DNA of 64,000 nt from Pseudoflavonifractor sp902362925. GTDB taxonomy: Bacteria; Bacillota; Clostridia; Oscillospirales; Oscillospiraceae. The notes under the pieces are model-generated. The model saw only the letters and a program-made list of their open reading frames with translations, was not told the origin of the DNA and did not search any database. Below, piece by piece: positions 25,192-33,927 of the stretch (position 1 is its first letter; each line of letters starts with the position of its first letter). The DNA is taken from NCBI GenBank assembly GCA_902362925.1, contig CABIYL010000002.1. One strand, 5' to 3'. Position numbers and translations under genes: made by a program.

Positions 25192-25626
25192 ATGTACGAA
25201 AGCTATACAAGACAATCTCTACCTACTAAGCAATACCGCGAACTGCTAGGGAGCGCTATTTGTGTTTTTAACTCAAATAACGCCTTTATAGTTGAGAATA
25301 TCCTCAGATGTGATGACTTAGATAAATACGACTGGCATCATCTAATAGACTTGGAATCAGGGCATCTCAAGGGAAGCGTTCATGAGGTCATCACTTCAAA
25401 ATGTGGAGATAAAATTGAAACACTGTTTGCCAAAATTATCCGAATGAGAAACCGAATAATTCATAGCTATCGCATTACAAACGCATCTGGCGAACAAACA
25501 TTGGCGACAAAAGAAAGAGTAAAGGATGGAAATAGGCAATTTGAGATTACAGAAGAGTACCTTCTTGGCTTTATAGGCCTTAATCAAGAACTTTCCGATC
25601 TGCTGCATGATTTAAGAGGATATTAA
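25192..25626 (+). CDS. HEPN-like protein with RX4H motif
   Basis: The 144-residue all-helical protein contains R86-N-R-I-I-H91, the RX4-6H signature of HEPN ribonuclease and toxin domains, within the helix KIIRMRNRIIHSYR. The rest (IENILRCDDLDKYDWHHLI, GHLKGSVHEVITSKCGDK) fits a HEPN bundle. Such proteins act in toxin-antitoxin, abortive infection and other nucleic-acid defence systems. A GAGGG site precedes the ATG, and a terminator follows directly, so it is a single-gene unit. Active ribonuclease function is inferred only. Confidence 0.65.
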   Translation: MYESYTRQSLPTKQYRELLGSAICVFNSNNAFIVENILRCDDLDKYDWHHLIDLESGHLKGSVHEVITSKCGDKIETLFAKIIRMRNRIIHSYRITNASGEQTLATKERVKDGNRQFEITEEYLLGFIGLNQELSDLLHDLRGY

Positions 25627-25628
25627 AT

Positions 25629-25660
25629 AAAAAGAGAACTAACTAGTTAGCTCTCTTTTT
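25629..25660 (+). terminator. Terminator after the HEPN-like gene
   Basis: AAAAAGAGA pairs with TCTCTTTTT around an inner palindrome CTAACTAGTTAG, directly after the stop codon. Confidence 0.8.
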
Positions 25661-26045
25661 ATGAGGCGGAATCTCTGTAAACTCTTCAGGATTCCCAATT
25701 CACAATGCGATATGTTCAAACCTAAAAACTCGTCAACATATCTCTTAAAATAGAATGGAGAAAACCAGAGCCTTTGCGACTACAGTTAGCCGAAAAAGAA
25801 GCCTATTCAGATATTTTCTCTGTAGAAAAGACACTCTGCATCTCGTTTCCGCATGGCGGCATAGAGTCAAACTCCATGCCGCTGTCGCTACCATAGGGTG
25901 TAACTTGACATCTAGCCAATCGTAGCAAAAGTATTGCAGAACGCAGAAAGCCCTACCACACGGTGGGGCTCTTTCTATGCCCGATGACTTTAATATGCAA
26001 TATGCATCTAATATGTTTTTCAATTTCTGCAATCTGCATTTTATA
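25661..26045. other. AT-rich stretch without a supported gene
   Basis: No convincing gene. A small hairpin-like segment (AAAGCCCTACCACACGGTGGGGCTCTTT, given as AAAGCCC...GGGCTCTTT near 25948) could be a terminator remnant. Confidence 0.4.
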
Positions 26046-26110
26046 TCTGTGTAATATTTGACTAATAAGCAGATAATATGTGAAATATGCAAATAATATG
26101 TAGATAATAG
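26046..26110 (-). repeat. Array of about 11-bp phased repeats (first cluster)
   Basis: Read on the minus strand, about seven units follow one another: TATTATCTACA, TATTATTTGCA, a shortened TATTTCACA, TATTATCTGCT, TATTAGTCAAA, TATTACACAGA and TATAAAATGCA. The period is close to one helical turn, as in iterons or multi-site operators. A second cluster with the same leading unit lies about 270 bp away. Confidence 0.6.
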
Positions 26111-26343
26111 GCAAAATGCGTCTGGTGTATCTAAGAGCAGGGGATGGGGGCTTTCCCAGAAAGAATATTTTGGATGGAAGGCCTTTTCTACAAAAGAAAT
26201 ACGGGAGGTAGACCTTCTCTGTCCATAGGGAGGATGCAGAGTGTTTGGCTCATATTGCTGAAACTGAAATCTCAAAGCTACTGGTGTCAGGTACGCGCAC
26301 TGTCGTACTGGCAAGCCTTTTCCTCCAGCCGTGGTTTGCCTTT

Positions 26344-26382
26344 GTAATATGCTGACAATACGCAAGTAATATGTAGATAATA
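26344..26382 (-). repeat. Array of about 11-bp phased repeats (second cluster)
   Basis: On the minus strand the units read TATTATCTACA, TATTACTTGCG, TATTGTCAGCA and TATTACAAAGG. The first unit is identical to the first of the other cluster, and the joined 20-mer differs by only one or two bases. Confidence 0.6.
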
Positions 26383-26953
26383 CCTGTCTTAGAGCCAAAA
26401 TCCGAAACTCTTGATGGGTATTGTCCAATGGAGCTGGGATTATCAAAGCGTAGCGGCAGAGGGGCTACGGGGCGGTCTACCGCGGCAGGCAGTCAAGGAC
26501 TGACCCAATGCCCAACACACATACCTGATAGACAGTCAAATCAGCCAATCCATATATGATTCAGCCGAGGCACCTATACCATTGCCGAACTGATAATTGT
26601 GTTTGTAACTACAAAGAGGCTTTTGTACATGGCTGCATTTTCGCCGAATACCCCTACCTCCCCGGCAATTTTATTTTTTGCTTTGCCATCCGCACTGAAA
26701 TGGTATCCGCACCGGCATAATCCCGGCTTGAAACCGTATGGTGTCCAAGACAAAACGCAAAAAACCGTGGTATCTGCGGTTACATTACTAATATAATTGT
26801 GCTATCTCTTCTGCGAATCTGGAAAGCACAGGGATTGGATGTATTGAGGCAAAAGGACAGTCACATCACTCAGATGACACGCCTAAACAGTTCTCTTTGG
26901 CGCTCGCTGCTGGACCTTTAAATGCAGATCCCGTAGTTTTCTTTTTAGTGTAT
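26383..26953 (-). pseudogene. Gene-poor stretch with an inverted mobile-element fragment
   Basis: No intact gene. On the minus strand at about 26720-26640 the DNA reads GYHFSADGKAKNKIAGEVG, a diverged copy of the piece found on the plus strand near 24860. The two lie inverted about 1.8 kb apart. Confidence 0.35.
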
Positions 26954-27811
26954 CTATAGGTTTTCTCTTGAAAGTGTATTCTTTAGACTATCGATATCAT
27001 GCAGTCGCTTCGAATTTTCTAGCTCCAAATTAGCCAACAAAATCATTTGATATAGCTCATCATACCAATGTTCCAAGTCCATCGGAGTCATAGAAGCTAC
27101 CGCTTTTTTATAGTTCTTGTCTCCCTCCGCACAGTTGTTATGCCGGAGATTTAAATTATTAAGCATAAAGAAAATGTTGCGCTCCAATGACTGATTTATA
27201 CCCTTTAAAACATTTCTTTTGGGTTCTAATTCTGCTCCCATTGTAAGAAGAATGCGTTTTTTTGCCTCCAAGTTTCCTTGCAATGTGTGGTGATTATATC
27301 GTACAATTTCAAAGGCAGTTTGAGGATCTACGATTTCTGCAACGGCAGTTACCTCTGGTTTGTCCTCAGCTACTATGAGTTGCTCAACTTCTGAATTGTA
27401 ATATGCTTTGTAATTAAAATCAGAGAGACAATCGTTGAGTAATGTTTTGAGGATGCTATAAGTTATATAGAATTTAGGCGGCTTTTCAGATAAATATCGA
27501 TAGTTTTTTGCAAGATACCATAGGTTATAAATTCCCTCGATTCTGTCTAAATACGAATATAGATTGATTGTCTCGTAAGGATCAAGGGGGTAGCCAATTG
27601 TATTTAGAAAATCATCTACATCGATGCAACGCCCTCTGTTTTTCCAGCTATAAAAGCAATGTTGTTGCACAAAATTTTTTAATGTAGTTTTTTGCCCGAA
27701 ATTTTGCTCTATCATGTAGCGTTTTTGAAAAAGCTCATCAATTCGAAACAAATTACTTTCGAATGATTTATAGTTCTGTTCCAATAGTTTGAAGATGTTA
27801 TTCCGTTCCAT
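26954..27811 (-). CDS. Unknown 285-residue protein of the gene-poor island
   Basis: The protein is helical, Lys/Asn/Tyr-rich and encoded by visibly AT-rich DNA, unlike the core genes. I use the ATG at 27811, with GGAG 6 nt upstream, instead of the TTG 12 nt further. A conserved-looking segment near the C-terminus, NLNLRHNNCAEGDKNY then DLEHWYDELYQMILLA, is reminiscent of unassigned proteins in defence islands. No catalytic motif is clear. It stands alone between non-coding stretches, near a HEPN-like gene. Confidence 0.7.
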   Translation of the reverse strand: MERNNIFKLLEQNYKSFESNLFRIDELFQKRYMIEQNFGQKTTLKNFVQQHCFYSWKNRGRCIDVDDFLNTIGYPLDPYETINLYSYLDRIEGIYNLWYLAKNYRYLSEKPPKFYITYSILKTLLNDCLSDFNYKAYYNSEVEQLIVAEDKPEVTAVAEIVDPQTAFEIVRYNHHTLQGNLEAKKRILLTMGAELEPKRNVLKGINQSLERNIFFMLNNLNLRHNNCAEGDKNYKKAVASMTPMDLEHWYDELYQMILLANLELENSKRLHDIDSLKNTLSRENL

Positions 27812-29378
27812 GTAAATCTCCAATTTCTCTTCTAAGTAAATAAGTTCCTGCCGAATCTCCGTTTGTCTGCGGAATTGCTTCTCTTTTTATCTTCGCTTTT
27901 AACTGTATGATCTGCTTTTTTTACTTCTTCCGCCGCTGCGTATGGGCCTCCACCTCTTTCAGGGTCTCTCCCTGTGGAGCCATAACGGCGTATTCGGCGT
28001 TCTAGCGCACAATGCACTCATAAAGGGCGTCCATATCCAAGATGGTCAGGTTCGAAAAAGTTGGTGCTGCTCTAGCTGTGCTCCCCTTAGGTCGTATGAA
28101 GCCAGATGTAGCTATTGGACAGCTCCAGTAGAAACAGCATATGATAGGAGGATCTGATTGCCTATCAGGAACTGCATCTGCCTGTCAAGGTTGCCTCTGG
28201 AGCGTCAGGCAGCACACCTTGATTTCCCGTACCATCTGCTTGGGGATCCGCTAACCAAACGCTGTTAATTTTGGAAAGTCCAGCATGGAATTATTCTCAT
28301 TTTATCAGACGGTAAGAAAACAAACAAGCTGGAAATCATCCATTCTAGATACCTGGCTGAGCAGCGCTAAAGTGTTATCCGTCCAGGACAGGCTGTCCAG
28401 GTTGTTGTCCTCCTTAGAGTCTAGGATGGACAGCAATGCGTCTCGAGTAAGTCGAAGCAGAGGGCCAGATGGAGATCCTCAACAGACTGTTCTTGCTCTA
28501 GCACAGCTGCCTAATGGTGTTCAGGGTATCCGTGAGTGATGATTATGGACAGTAGCAGGTAACCAAAAACTATCACATGGTGTTGTAGCCTTTGGGCTAT
28601 TTCTGGGAGGCGGACATGATATAGCTACAGTTTTCCGTGATTGGATCATAACTGGGGACAAATTGTCCCCAGTGTGATATATGAGGTCATCTATAAATGT
28701 TATAGCCAACAGCGAGTGTAGCAACATGAGCTGGGCAAAGGTGCACCTGAATGCAGATTGTTCGTATACCCATGCGCGAGCAGCCCTGCGAAGCGATGAG
28801 GTAATTGTGTGCCACAAAAATCAGACCATTATCAAGTATCTGACGGAACTTAAAAGCTGATGGAGTGAACTACATACAGCTGAAGTCGTGGGCTTCGGAA
28901 GACAAGAAAGTCAAATGTCCCTCTCCATCTTTCCCTATTTTTCTGGCTACATAGTCACACAGGACAATACTGACCATCCCTAATGTAGTGGTACAGGCAA
29001 TATTTGAAGAAGCATTCTTTTCCACAAAGAAAATTTGCGAGCAGATTTCGATTCTCTGTATCTTTGTCAATGATTTTTGGCTTACCCGTGCAGTGGTATT
29101 TTAAGATGGATTCCGGAGGCGTTTCTCACTTTCCTGAATGGGGAACTTGTGCTGTCTTACAGGCCAAACATCAGCCGCAAATGCTAGGGGTAACAAAAAG
29201 TTTAATCAGTATTTTTCCTGTAAGAAAGACCGCACAAACAGTTTAATATTCACATAACCAAGAGTCCTTAGATTGCCACACAGGCACCCAGAGATTCTCC
29301 TTTTGCGTCTTAGGTCGGTTCCTTTTTGGCCCTGTCTGCAGTCGGTTTCATAGGATAAAACATACTACAAAGTAAAAT
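27812..29378. other. Long gene-poor, decayed stretch
   Basis: About 1.5 kb without an intact gene. On the minus strand 28030-27900 reads ILDMDALYECIVR, a stop, then NAEYAVMAPQGETLKEVEAH, clearly a broken gene of a type common in clostridial mobile elements. An interrupted palindrome ACTGGGGACAA-A-TTGTCCCCAGT lies at 28651-28673 and could be an operator. Elsewhere only short low-quality frames are seen. Confidence 0.5.
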
Positions 29379-29422
29379 GTAGCTCTTTCCGCTTCATGCT
29401 GGGAGAGGCTACATTTTACTTT
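29379..29422. terminator. Long inverted repeat, probable terminator
   Basis: AAAGTAAAATGTAGC pairs perfectly with GCTACATTTTACTTT, with a further imperfect inner stem. It lies upstream of the immunity-array promoter and could insulate the array from readthrough. Confidence 0.6.
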
Positions 29423-29506
29423 ATGACTATACGAGGTTTTCTCCGGTAAATACTTCGTTTATATAATCTGTCAAAATAAATACACCTTTTCGATTGCACA
29501 GTAGTA

Positions 29507-29515
29507 TGATATAAT
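29507..29515 (+). promoter_or_regulatory. Extended -10 promoter of the immunity array
   Basis: TGATATAAT gives a TG-N-TATAAT extended -10, which would compensate for the poor -35 (TTTTCG at 17 bp). Transcription from here would give a leader of about 250 nt before the first array gene. Confidence 0.5.
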
Positions 29516-29581
29516 TTGTTTAAATTGCACCCTTTTCAGGCCCTTGATTTTTGGCATGGTAATGAATCATGAGGTTATGCG

Positions 29582-29776
29582 ATGAAAGAAAAAACAGAGC
29601 AGTTGATCACTGCGTCTTTTATATATGAGGAAATTATTTTGTCTGTGGAGGAAACCACATCTGGGGGTAGATGTGGTTCCTCTCTTGCGGCCTTTTCACG
29701 CCCTGCGTCAGCCTGTCCAAGTGACAGGGTGTCGCGGGGCGTTTTTCTATCTTTGGAAAGGAGTCAACGAATATGA
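29582..29776 (+). CDS. Possible 64-codon leader ORF overlapping the first array gene
   Basis: GAGG lies 8 nt before the ATG. The first 26 codons (MKEKTEQLITASFIYEEIIL...) look protein-like; the rest runs through the two leader hairpins and ends in an ATGA overlap with the first array gene. Translation of it could influence the hairpins and couple to the array. It may also be a truncated mobile-element gene. Low certainty. Confidence 0.35.
   Translation: MKEKTEQLITASFIYEEIILSVEETTSGGRCGSSLAAFSRPASACPSDRVSRGVFLSLERSQRI
29648..29746 (+). promoter_or_regulatory. Leader with two hairpins and terminator-like attenuator
   Basis: Hairpin 1 pairs GAGGAA-CCACATCT with AGATGTGG-TTCCTC (one bulge) at 29648-29682. 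Hairpin 2 pairs CGCCCTGCG (29699-29707) with CGCGGGGCG (29733-29741), with an inner CCTGTC/GACAGG stem, then TTTTT at 29742-29746. This is the shape of an intrinsic terminator placed before the first gene, so it may attenuate the whole array. Confidence 0.6.
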
Positions 29777-30888
29777 GCCTGAAATACACCTGCCCCGGCT
29801 GTGGGACCTCCTTGGGCTATGAGGGATTGTGCTGGAAATGTAAGTGTGAGCAGGATCGGCAAGCTGCGCTGTCCTGGACGCCGGAACAAATCGCAGAGAA
29901 GCAGAGAAACCTGATCCAGAACATCCAGAGGTTGGCTGATATGGAGGACCCGGAGTTCACCGACTTCTGGCAGTTGCTGGGGTATCGGGACGCCATCGAC
30001 CCGGAGATCCAGCGGGCGGCACTGGCCGCAGGGGTGTTCTGGCCCTGTGAGATCTATTATCACGCTCCTGCCGATATGCGGGATGGTCTGATTCATGCGC
30101 TATTGTCCGCGGAATATTCCAGCGAGGCCTCCAACCTGATGAGTTGCCTTGCTATGCAGGGAGATGACAAGGCAATGCAGACTCTGCTGGAGCTGGAGCG
30201 AAATCCCCGGCCCTGGCGCAAGGGCCTCTATGTGGACCCATCCAGCTATGCGCAAATCGGAGGCTGGACCTTCAACAAGGAGGGCCAGAAAATCCAACTC
30301 AACTTCGACACCTGCTATCCTATGGTCAAAGGAACCACCGGTGAGAAATCTCCCGTCCGCATTGGCCGGGCAAGGGAGGACACATGCCCCCACTGTGGCG
30401 GGCGCATGGTGGACATACTGGTATTGGACGGCCGGGATGAGCGGCTCCGGTTCCTGGGACTGGACGGCATCCTGACCGCCACCTGCTGCCCCAGCTGTGT
30501 GGGATTTCTCAAAGGCCCCGCCTTCAACCGGTTCACCCTGGATGGCGGCGTGGAGGTCTTTCCCTCCGAACTCTTTGACGGGGCGGAGAAGACGGATTGC
30601 TATGTCAGTCCCGAGGACTACAAGGCTCTCACCGAAAATCCCTTTGTGCTGGGTAAGGTGCCAGTGCCCCTGTTCTATGGCGCAGCCTGCCAGGATGTGA
30701 ACACCATCGGCGGCTTTGCCAACTGGGTGCAGGACGCGGAATATACCATCTGCCCCCACTGCGGGAAACCAATGAAATATCTGGCGCAGATCCAGTGGGA
30801 TACGGTGTTTGACTGTGCGGAGGGCACGCTCTATGTGGAATTCTGCCCGGACTGCCATATCGTATCCATGCAGCATCAGCAGACCTGA
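29773..30888 (+). CDS. YwqG/DUF1963-like zinc-ribbon protein
   Basis: The 371-residue protein starts with a zinc ribbon (CPGCGTSLGYEGLCWKC). It has two more CxxC pairs in the middle (CPHCGGR, CCPSC) and ends with GGFANWVQDAEYTICPHCGKPMKYLAQI, given here as the YwqG-like C-terminus from about residue 315. DUF1963/YwqG proteins occur repeatedly in polymorphic-toxin immunity loci. GGAAAGGAG precedes the ATG. It is the first gene after the attenuator. Confidence 0.7.
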   Translation: MSLKYTCPGCGTSLGYEGLCWKCKCEQDRQAALSWTPEQIAEKQRNLIQNIQRLADMEDPEFTDFWQLLGYRDAIDPEIQRAALAAGVFWPCEIYYHAPADMRDGLIHALLSAEYSSEASNLMSCLAMQGDDKAMQTLLELERNPRPWRKGLYVDPSSYAQIGGWTFNKEGQKIQLNFDTCYPMVKGTTGEKSPVRIGRAREDTCPHCGGRMVDILVLDGRDERLRFLGLDGILTATCCPSCVGFLKGPAFNRFTLDGGVEVFPSELFDGAEKTDCYVSPEDYKALTENPFVLGKVPVPLFYGAACQDVNTIGGFANWVQDAEYTICPHCGKPMKYLAQIQWDTVFDCAEGTLYVEFCPDCHIVSMQHQQT

Positions 30889-30902
30889 GAGGAGACCTTG
30901 CC

Positions 30903-32285
30903 ATGAGTTTGCCAAAGCGTGATGGCGTGCATAACCGCTACTATCTGATCCACAAGCCGGACACTTCCCCGGAGGTGCTGGCGGAGGCAGATCTCTGCAT
31001 TCAGGATGTGCTGAACGGCACCGCTCGTGAAAATCACTCCGCCTACCCGACCGTGGTGCGAAACCACAACGGAACTCCATTTCTCCCTGATCAGCTGCTG
31101 GAGCGGTATCTGACCGGGCTGCCGTTGAAAGGATTTCCCTATGAGGATGCTGTCTCTCTCTGCGATGCCATGCGGCGGCTGGTGGGCTGGCAAGAAATCC
31201 GCTATAAGTTGGAGAAGTACATAGAAAAGCAGGTGCAGGAGCGGTTCTTCCTTGTGGGAGAGCGGGATGATGGCTTTACCGTCTTTCCGCCCTGCACAGT
31301 ACTGCCGGAATTGCGTCCGGAGGATGTGGACGAAGGTCTGCTGCGCTTTGCCTGCTATGTGGCGATCTGCCATACTGTGTACGGGCAGAGTTTTGAATCC
31401 CTCACCACCGAGCACATCCTCGGCTTGGTTTCCCAGCTTCGCCCAGATATGGTGAAGCAGCTGAAAACAGCCGGCAGCGGCAAATTACCAAAGGACATCC
31501 AGCAGCGTAAGACGGAGCATTTCAACGCATCGGCCAATGATGCGTTTGCCACTATCCGCATCACCGCCAGGGACTCCACGGAGGAGTGCTATGCTGAAAT
31601 CCTGGACTACCTGTGTGCGGTGCTGGAGCAGGAGGAATTCCCCTGCAGTTACTCAGTGGAGTTCAGAGGAAAGGAGAAAATCTATCTGCCCATTCCCGGC
31701 TTGCCCAAGAAGGGAGTCAATCAGCTCTTTGCCTGCGCTGTGCAGCACCCCAATCTGCATCCAGCTATGGAGCGATACGCTCGTCTGGCTATGCGGGAGT
31801 TTGAGTGGTACCAAAACCTTGCGGACGAAGCCTGTGCTATGCCTGGCACCTTTGCCGTGTTCGCCCTGGGACTGGAAGGGCCGAAGTGGTGGCGGCTGGT
31901 GTGCGATTACCTGGATCGATGTGATGACGAGCACTCCTCTTTGCAGGAGAAGTTCCTGCATATTCTGTTTAAGCAGTACGGGTTCACTGCCCAGTCCCTG
32001 CCGGTACTGGTCCACGGTGTCCAGTCCATGCAGAATCTGAAGCCCGCAAAGGAGTTCCGCACCCTGATTGCCAATGAGGAGAGCCTGGACGCCCTGCTGG
32101 AGATCAAGGGGCATCTGGAGGACTATCTGCCCGAAGAAGGAGCGCATGACCTGCGGGCCCGGGACTACCTGTGGCGGGAGGTGCTCTGGGCCATCTGGGG
32201 GCAAGCCTCCGAAAACGGCGGCAGCAAAGCCATCAAGTCGGCGCCGAAAGAGCTGAAAGAGAAATACCAGCAAGTATTTGCGTAA
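30903..32285 (+). CDS. Unknown 460-residue array protein (possibly DUF6138)
   Basis: The protein is soluble and mixed alpha/beta, beginning MSLPKRDGVHNRYYLIHKPD. I have only a weak impression that this is the DUF6138 family. It has no visible catalytic motif, signal or membrane segment. GAGGAGA lies upstream and the gap to the previous gene is 14 bp. By location it is a candidate immunity protein. Confidence 0.75.
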   Translation: MSLPKRDGVHNRYYLIHKPDTSPEVLAEADLCIQDVLNGTARENHSAYPTVVRNHNGTPFLPDQLLERYLTGLPLKGFPYEDAVSLCDAMRRLVGWQEIRYKLEKYIEKQVQERFFLVGERDDGFTVFPPCTVLPELRPEDVDEGLLRFACYVAICHTVYGQSFESLTTEHILGLVSQLRPDMVKQLKTAGSGKLPKDIQQRKTEHFNASANDAFATIRITARDSTEECYAEILDYLCAVLEQEEFPCSYSVEFRGKEKIYLPIPGLPKKGVNQLFACAVQHPNLHPAMERYARLAMREFEWYQNLADEACAMPGTFAVFALGLEGPKWWRLVCDYLDRCDDEHSSLQEKFLHILFKQYGFTAQSLPVLVHGVQSMQNLKPAKEFRTLIANEESLDALLEIKGHLEDYLPEEGAHDLRARDYLWREVLWAIWGQASENGGSKAIKSAPKELKEKYQQVFA

Positions 32286-32295
32286 GGAGAACGCC

Positions 32296-33138
32296 ATGAA
32301 AAAGAGAACGGTCAAGGACTTTGTTGCCCTGTACGCCCCGGAAGATGAGGAAAAGCTGGTACTGATTCAGGACGGTGTCAGCGCGGACAAAACCTTTCTG
32401 GATACCTACTGGGCGGCGCATACCCATGCCCTCGCCATGGCGGATGTCCAGACCGGACAGGCGATCTCCGGTCGATGCTACCTGAGCTGGCCGCTGACGG
32501 ACAAGGAACGGGATGCCGGCGACTATTCCAAGCGGTTTACCAAGGGCCAGATCTACCGGATCAAAGCCCGCGGCTGGAAAGGTGATGCCCTCTACGAACC
32601 TCAGTGGTATGTCACGGAGGTACTGGAGGAAGGCGTACCCTGTCCGGCACTGGAGGAGATTTGGGCGGAATACACAAAGCCCATTCTTCTGGAGGACGAA
32701 GTGCTGGGAACCCTCACGCTGGATCGTGAGATGAGCATATTCGAGGGGACCTGTAAGTGGATGGGAAAAGAAGTCCGGATCTCGTTGGATGTGGAGATTG
32801 AAAAGAAAGCGTCCTGGACCCGTGTCACCAATGTGATGAAGAAACTGGTGGCAGACCAGGAAACCTGGGATAAGTCCCTGCGAGCGATGGCTGCCCAGAA
32901 GCTCACTGCTCAGGCCAACGAATGGCTGGCGGACAATGACCAGACCGACCGTGACCCGGAAAAAGACCCCATCACCGAGGATGAGTTTGCCCGGCGCATC
33001 CTCCTCACCGAGTTTACAGTATCTCCCGGCGGCCGGTTTACCGCCTGGTATGAGGACGACGATATGTTCTGGGGCCATGTGATCACTGTGGAGGGAACGC
33101 TGAAAAAAGGTCCCGTTGACGCTGATATACAGGGCTGA
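32296..33138 (+). CDS. DUF2262-family protein (first copy)
   Basis: The 280-residue protein has its DUF2262 region in the second half, from about VLGTLTLDREMSIFEGTCKW to the end. It is a clear paralogue of the gene at 36980, sharing the SWTR, WDK...MAA/ELAA, DPEKDPIT/DPETDPIT and F/SVSPGGRFTAW patterns. AAGGAG lies 5 nt before the ATG; the frame is open 18 nt further up. DUF2262 proteins are associated with immunity gene arrays. Confidence 0.75.
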   Translation: MKKRTVKDFVALYAPEDEEKLVLIQDGVSADKTFLDTYWAAHTHALAMADVQTGQAISGRCYLSWPLTDKERDAGDYSKRFTKGQIYRIKARGWKGDALYEPQWYVTEVLEEGVPCPALEEIWAEYTKPILLEDEVLGTLTLDREMSIFEGTCKWMGKEVRISLDVEIEKKASWTRVTNVMKKLVADQETWDKSLRAMAAQKLTAQANEWLADNDQTDRDPEKDPITEDEFARRILLTEFTVSPGGRFTAWYEDDDMFWGHVITVEGTLKKGPVDADIQG

Positions 33139-33169
33139 CAACAACCGTTTACAGGAGGAGGCATCAATT

Positions 33170-33448
33170 ATGTGCGAGCACTGCCGAAACATTCAAACAT
33201 GGAGAAAATTTGATGCCCCCAAGGACTACCTGGCCTGTATTGCCTATATCCAGCAGTTGGTGGAACAAGGCGAATTTGAACTGATAGCAGAGGAATCCAC
33301 CTGTCCGCTGGAGAAGGTAAAGACTGAGGATGGATGGACAGACGAAATTATGGCTCACATGATTAGGTGCAAGCACTGCGGCCAGATCTTCACCTGCGTA
33401 GTCAACACATGGCGAGGCAGTGGACACTTCAAAAAAGGCAAAGGATGA
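33170..33448 (+). CDS. Unknown 92-residue protein with CxxC motifs
   Basis: The protein begins MCEHC and has CKHCGQIFTC near the end, a probable zinc-binding pair. I take the ATG at 33170, which has GGAGGAGG upstream. No family is recognised. Confidence 0.7.
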   Translation: MCEHCRNIQTWRKFDAPKDYLACIAYIQQLVEQGEFELIAEESTCPLEKVKTEDGWTDEIMAHMIRCKHCGQIFTCVVNTWRGSGHFKKGKG

Positions 33449-33467
33449 CTGGAAGGAGGAAACCTAA

Positions 33468-33701
33468 ATGAACAGCGAGCAGATCACAGCTTTTTTGCAG
33501 GAACATTGGTATATTGCCTCAGTGATCATTGGGGGCGTGATTTTGATTGGAGCGATCCGCAACTGGAACTGGCTTTGCGACCCCACCGGGACACGGGATG
33601 CCTACCGCCACAGCAGAGGATACCGGCGGGTGGTTTTCTTCCTGCTTGGTGTCCTTCTGATCGTGGTGAGCATCTGGGGATTTGTGCTGAAATTGCAATA
33701 A
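33468..33701 (+). CDS. Imm17-like two-TM immunity protein
   Basis: The 77-residue membrane protein has helices at about residues 16-32 and 54-75. Between them lies the NWNWLCDPTG segment and a basic stretch RHSRGYRRV, the arrangement of the Imm17 family (two TM helices with a conserved NW-x-W). Imm17 proteins protect against membrane- or envelope-targeting toxins in predicted polymorphic systems. AAGGAGG lies upstream. It is one of the few membrane proteins in the array. Confidence 0.65.
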   Translation: MNSEQITAFLQEHWYIASVIIGGVILIGAIRNWNWLCDPTGTRDAYRHSRGYRRVVFFLLGVLLIVVSIWGFVLKLQ

Positions 33702-33714
33702 AAGGAGCGATCCC

Positions 33715-33927
33715 ATGACCCAAGAAGAACAGATCCGCCTCTATCGGCTGATGGAAAAGCTCAACTGGTTTTTCCACCAAGAGATGCACTACCTGGATCG
33801 GGAGACGGCAGAAAAGATTGCGCGGGAGTGTTACCCGGAGATTCGGGATTTTACATACGACATTTTATGGAACGACCTGCCCAAAGAGGTCCAGGAGCAG
33901 CTCATGGACGAGGAGGAATCCCTGTGA
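33715..33927 (+). CDS. Unknown 70-residue acidic helical protein
   Basis: The protein is fully helical and acidic (MTQEEQIRLYRLMEKLNWFF at the start). AAAGGAG lies 9 nt before the ATG, and its stop overlaps the GTG start of the next gene. It could pair with that next protein. No family is recognised. Confidence 0.65.
   Translation: MTQEEQIRLYRLMEKLNWFFHQEMHYLDRETAEKIARECYPEIRDFTYDILWNDLPKEVQEQLMDEEESL

Noticed and set aside
25745..26446. 233-codon minus-strand frame
   Set aside because: It runs through the phased repeats and stop-poor AT-rich DNA; it has low-complexity stretches such as repeated STYYL and no ribosome site.
28651..28673. Palindrome ACTGGGGACAA-A-TTGTCCCCAGT as a terminator
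   Set aside because: There is no T-run and no gene ends nearby. It could be an operator, so it is only noted within the gene-poor stretch.
29004..29246. 80-codon plus-strand frame
   Set aside because: No ribosome site, no family and poor composition; lies in decayed DNA.
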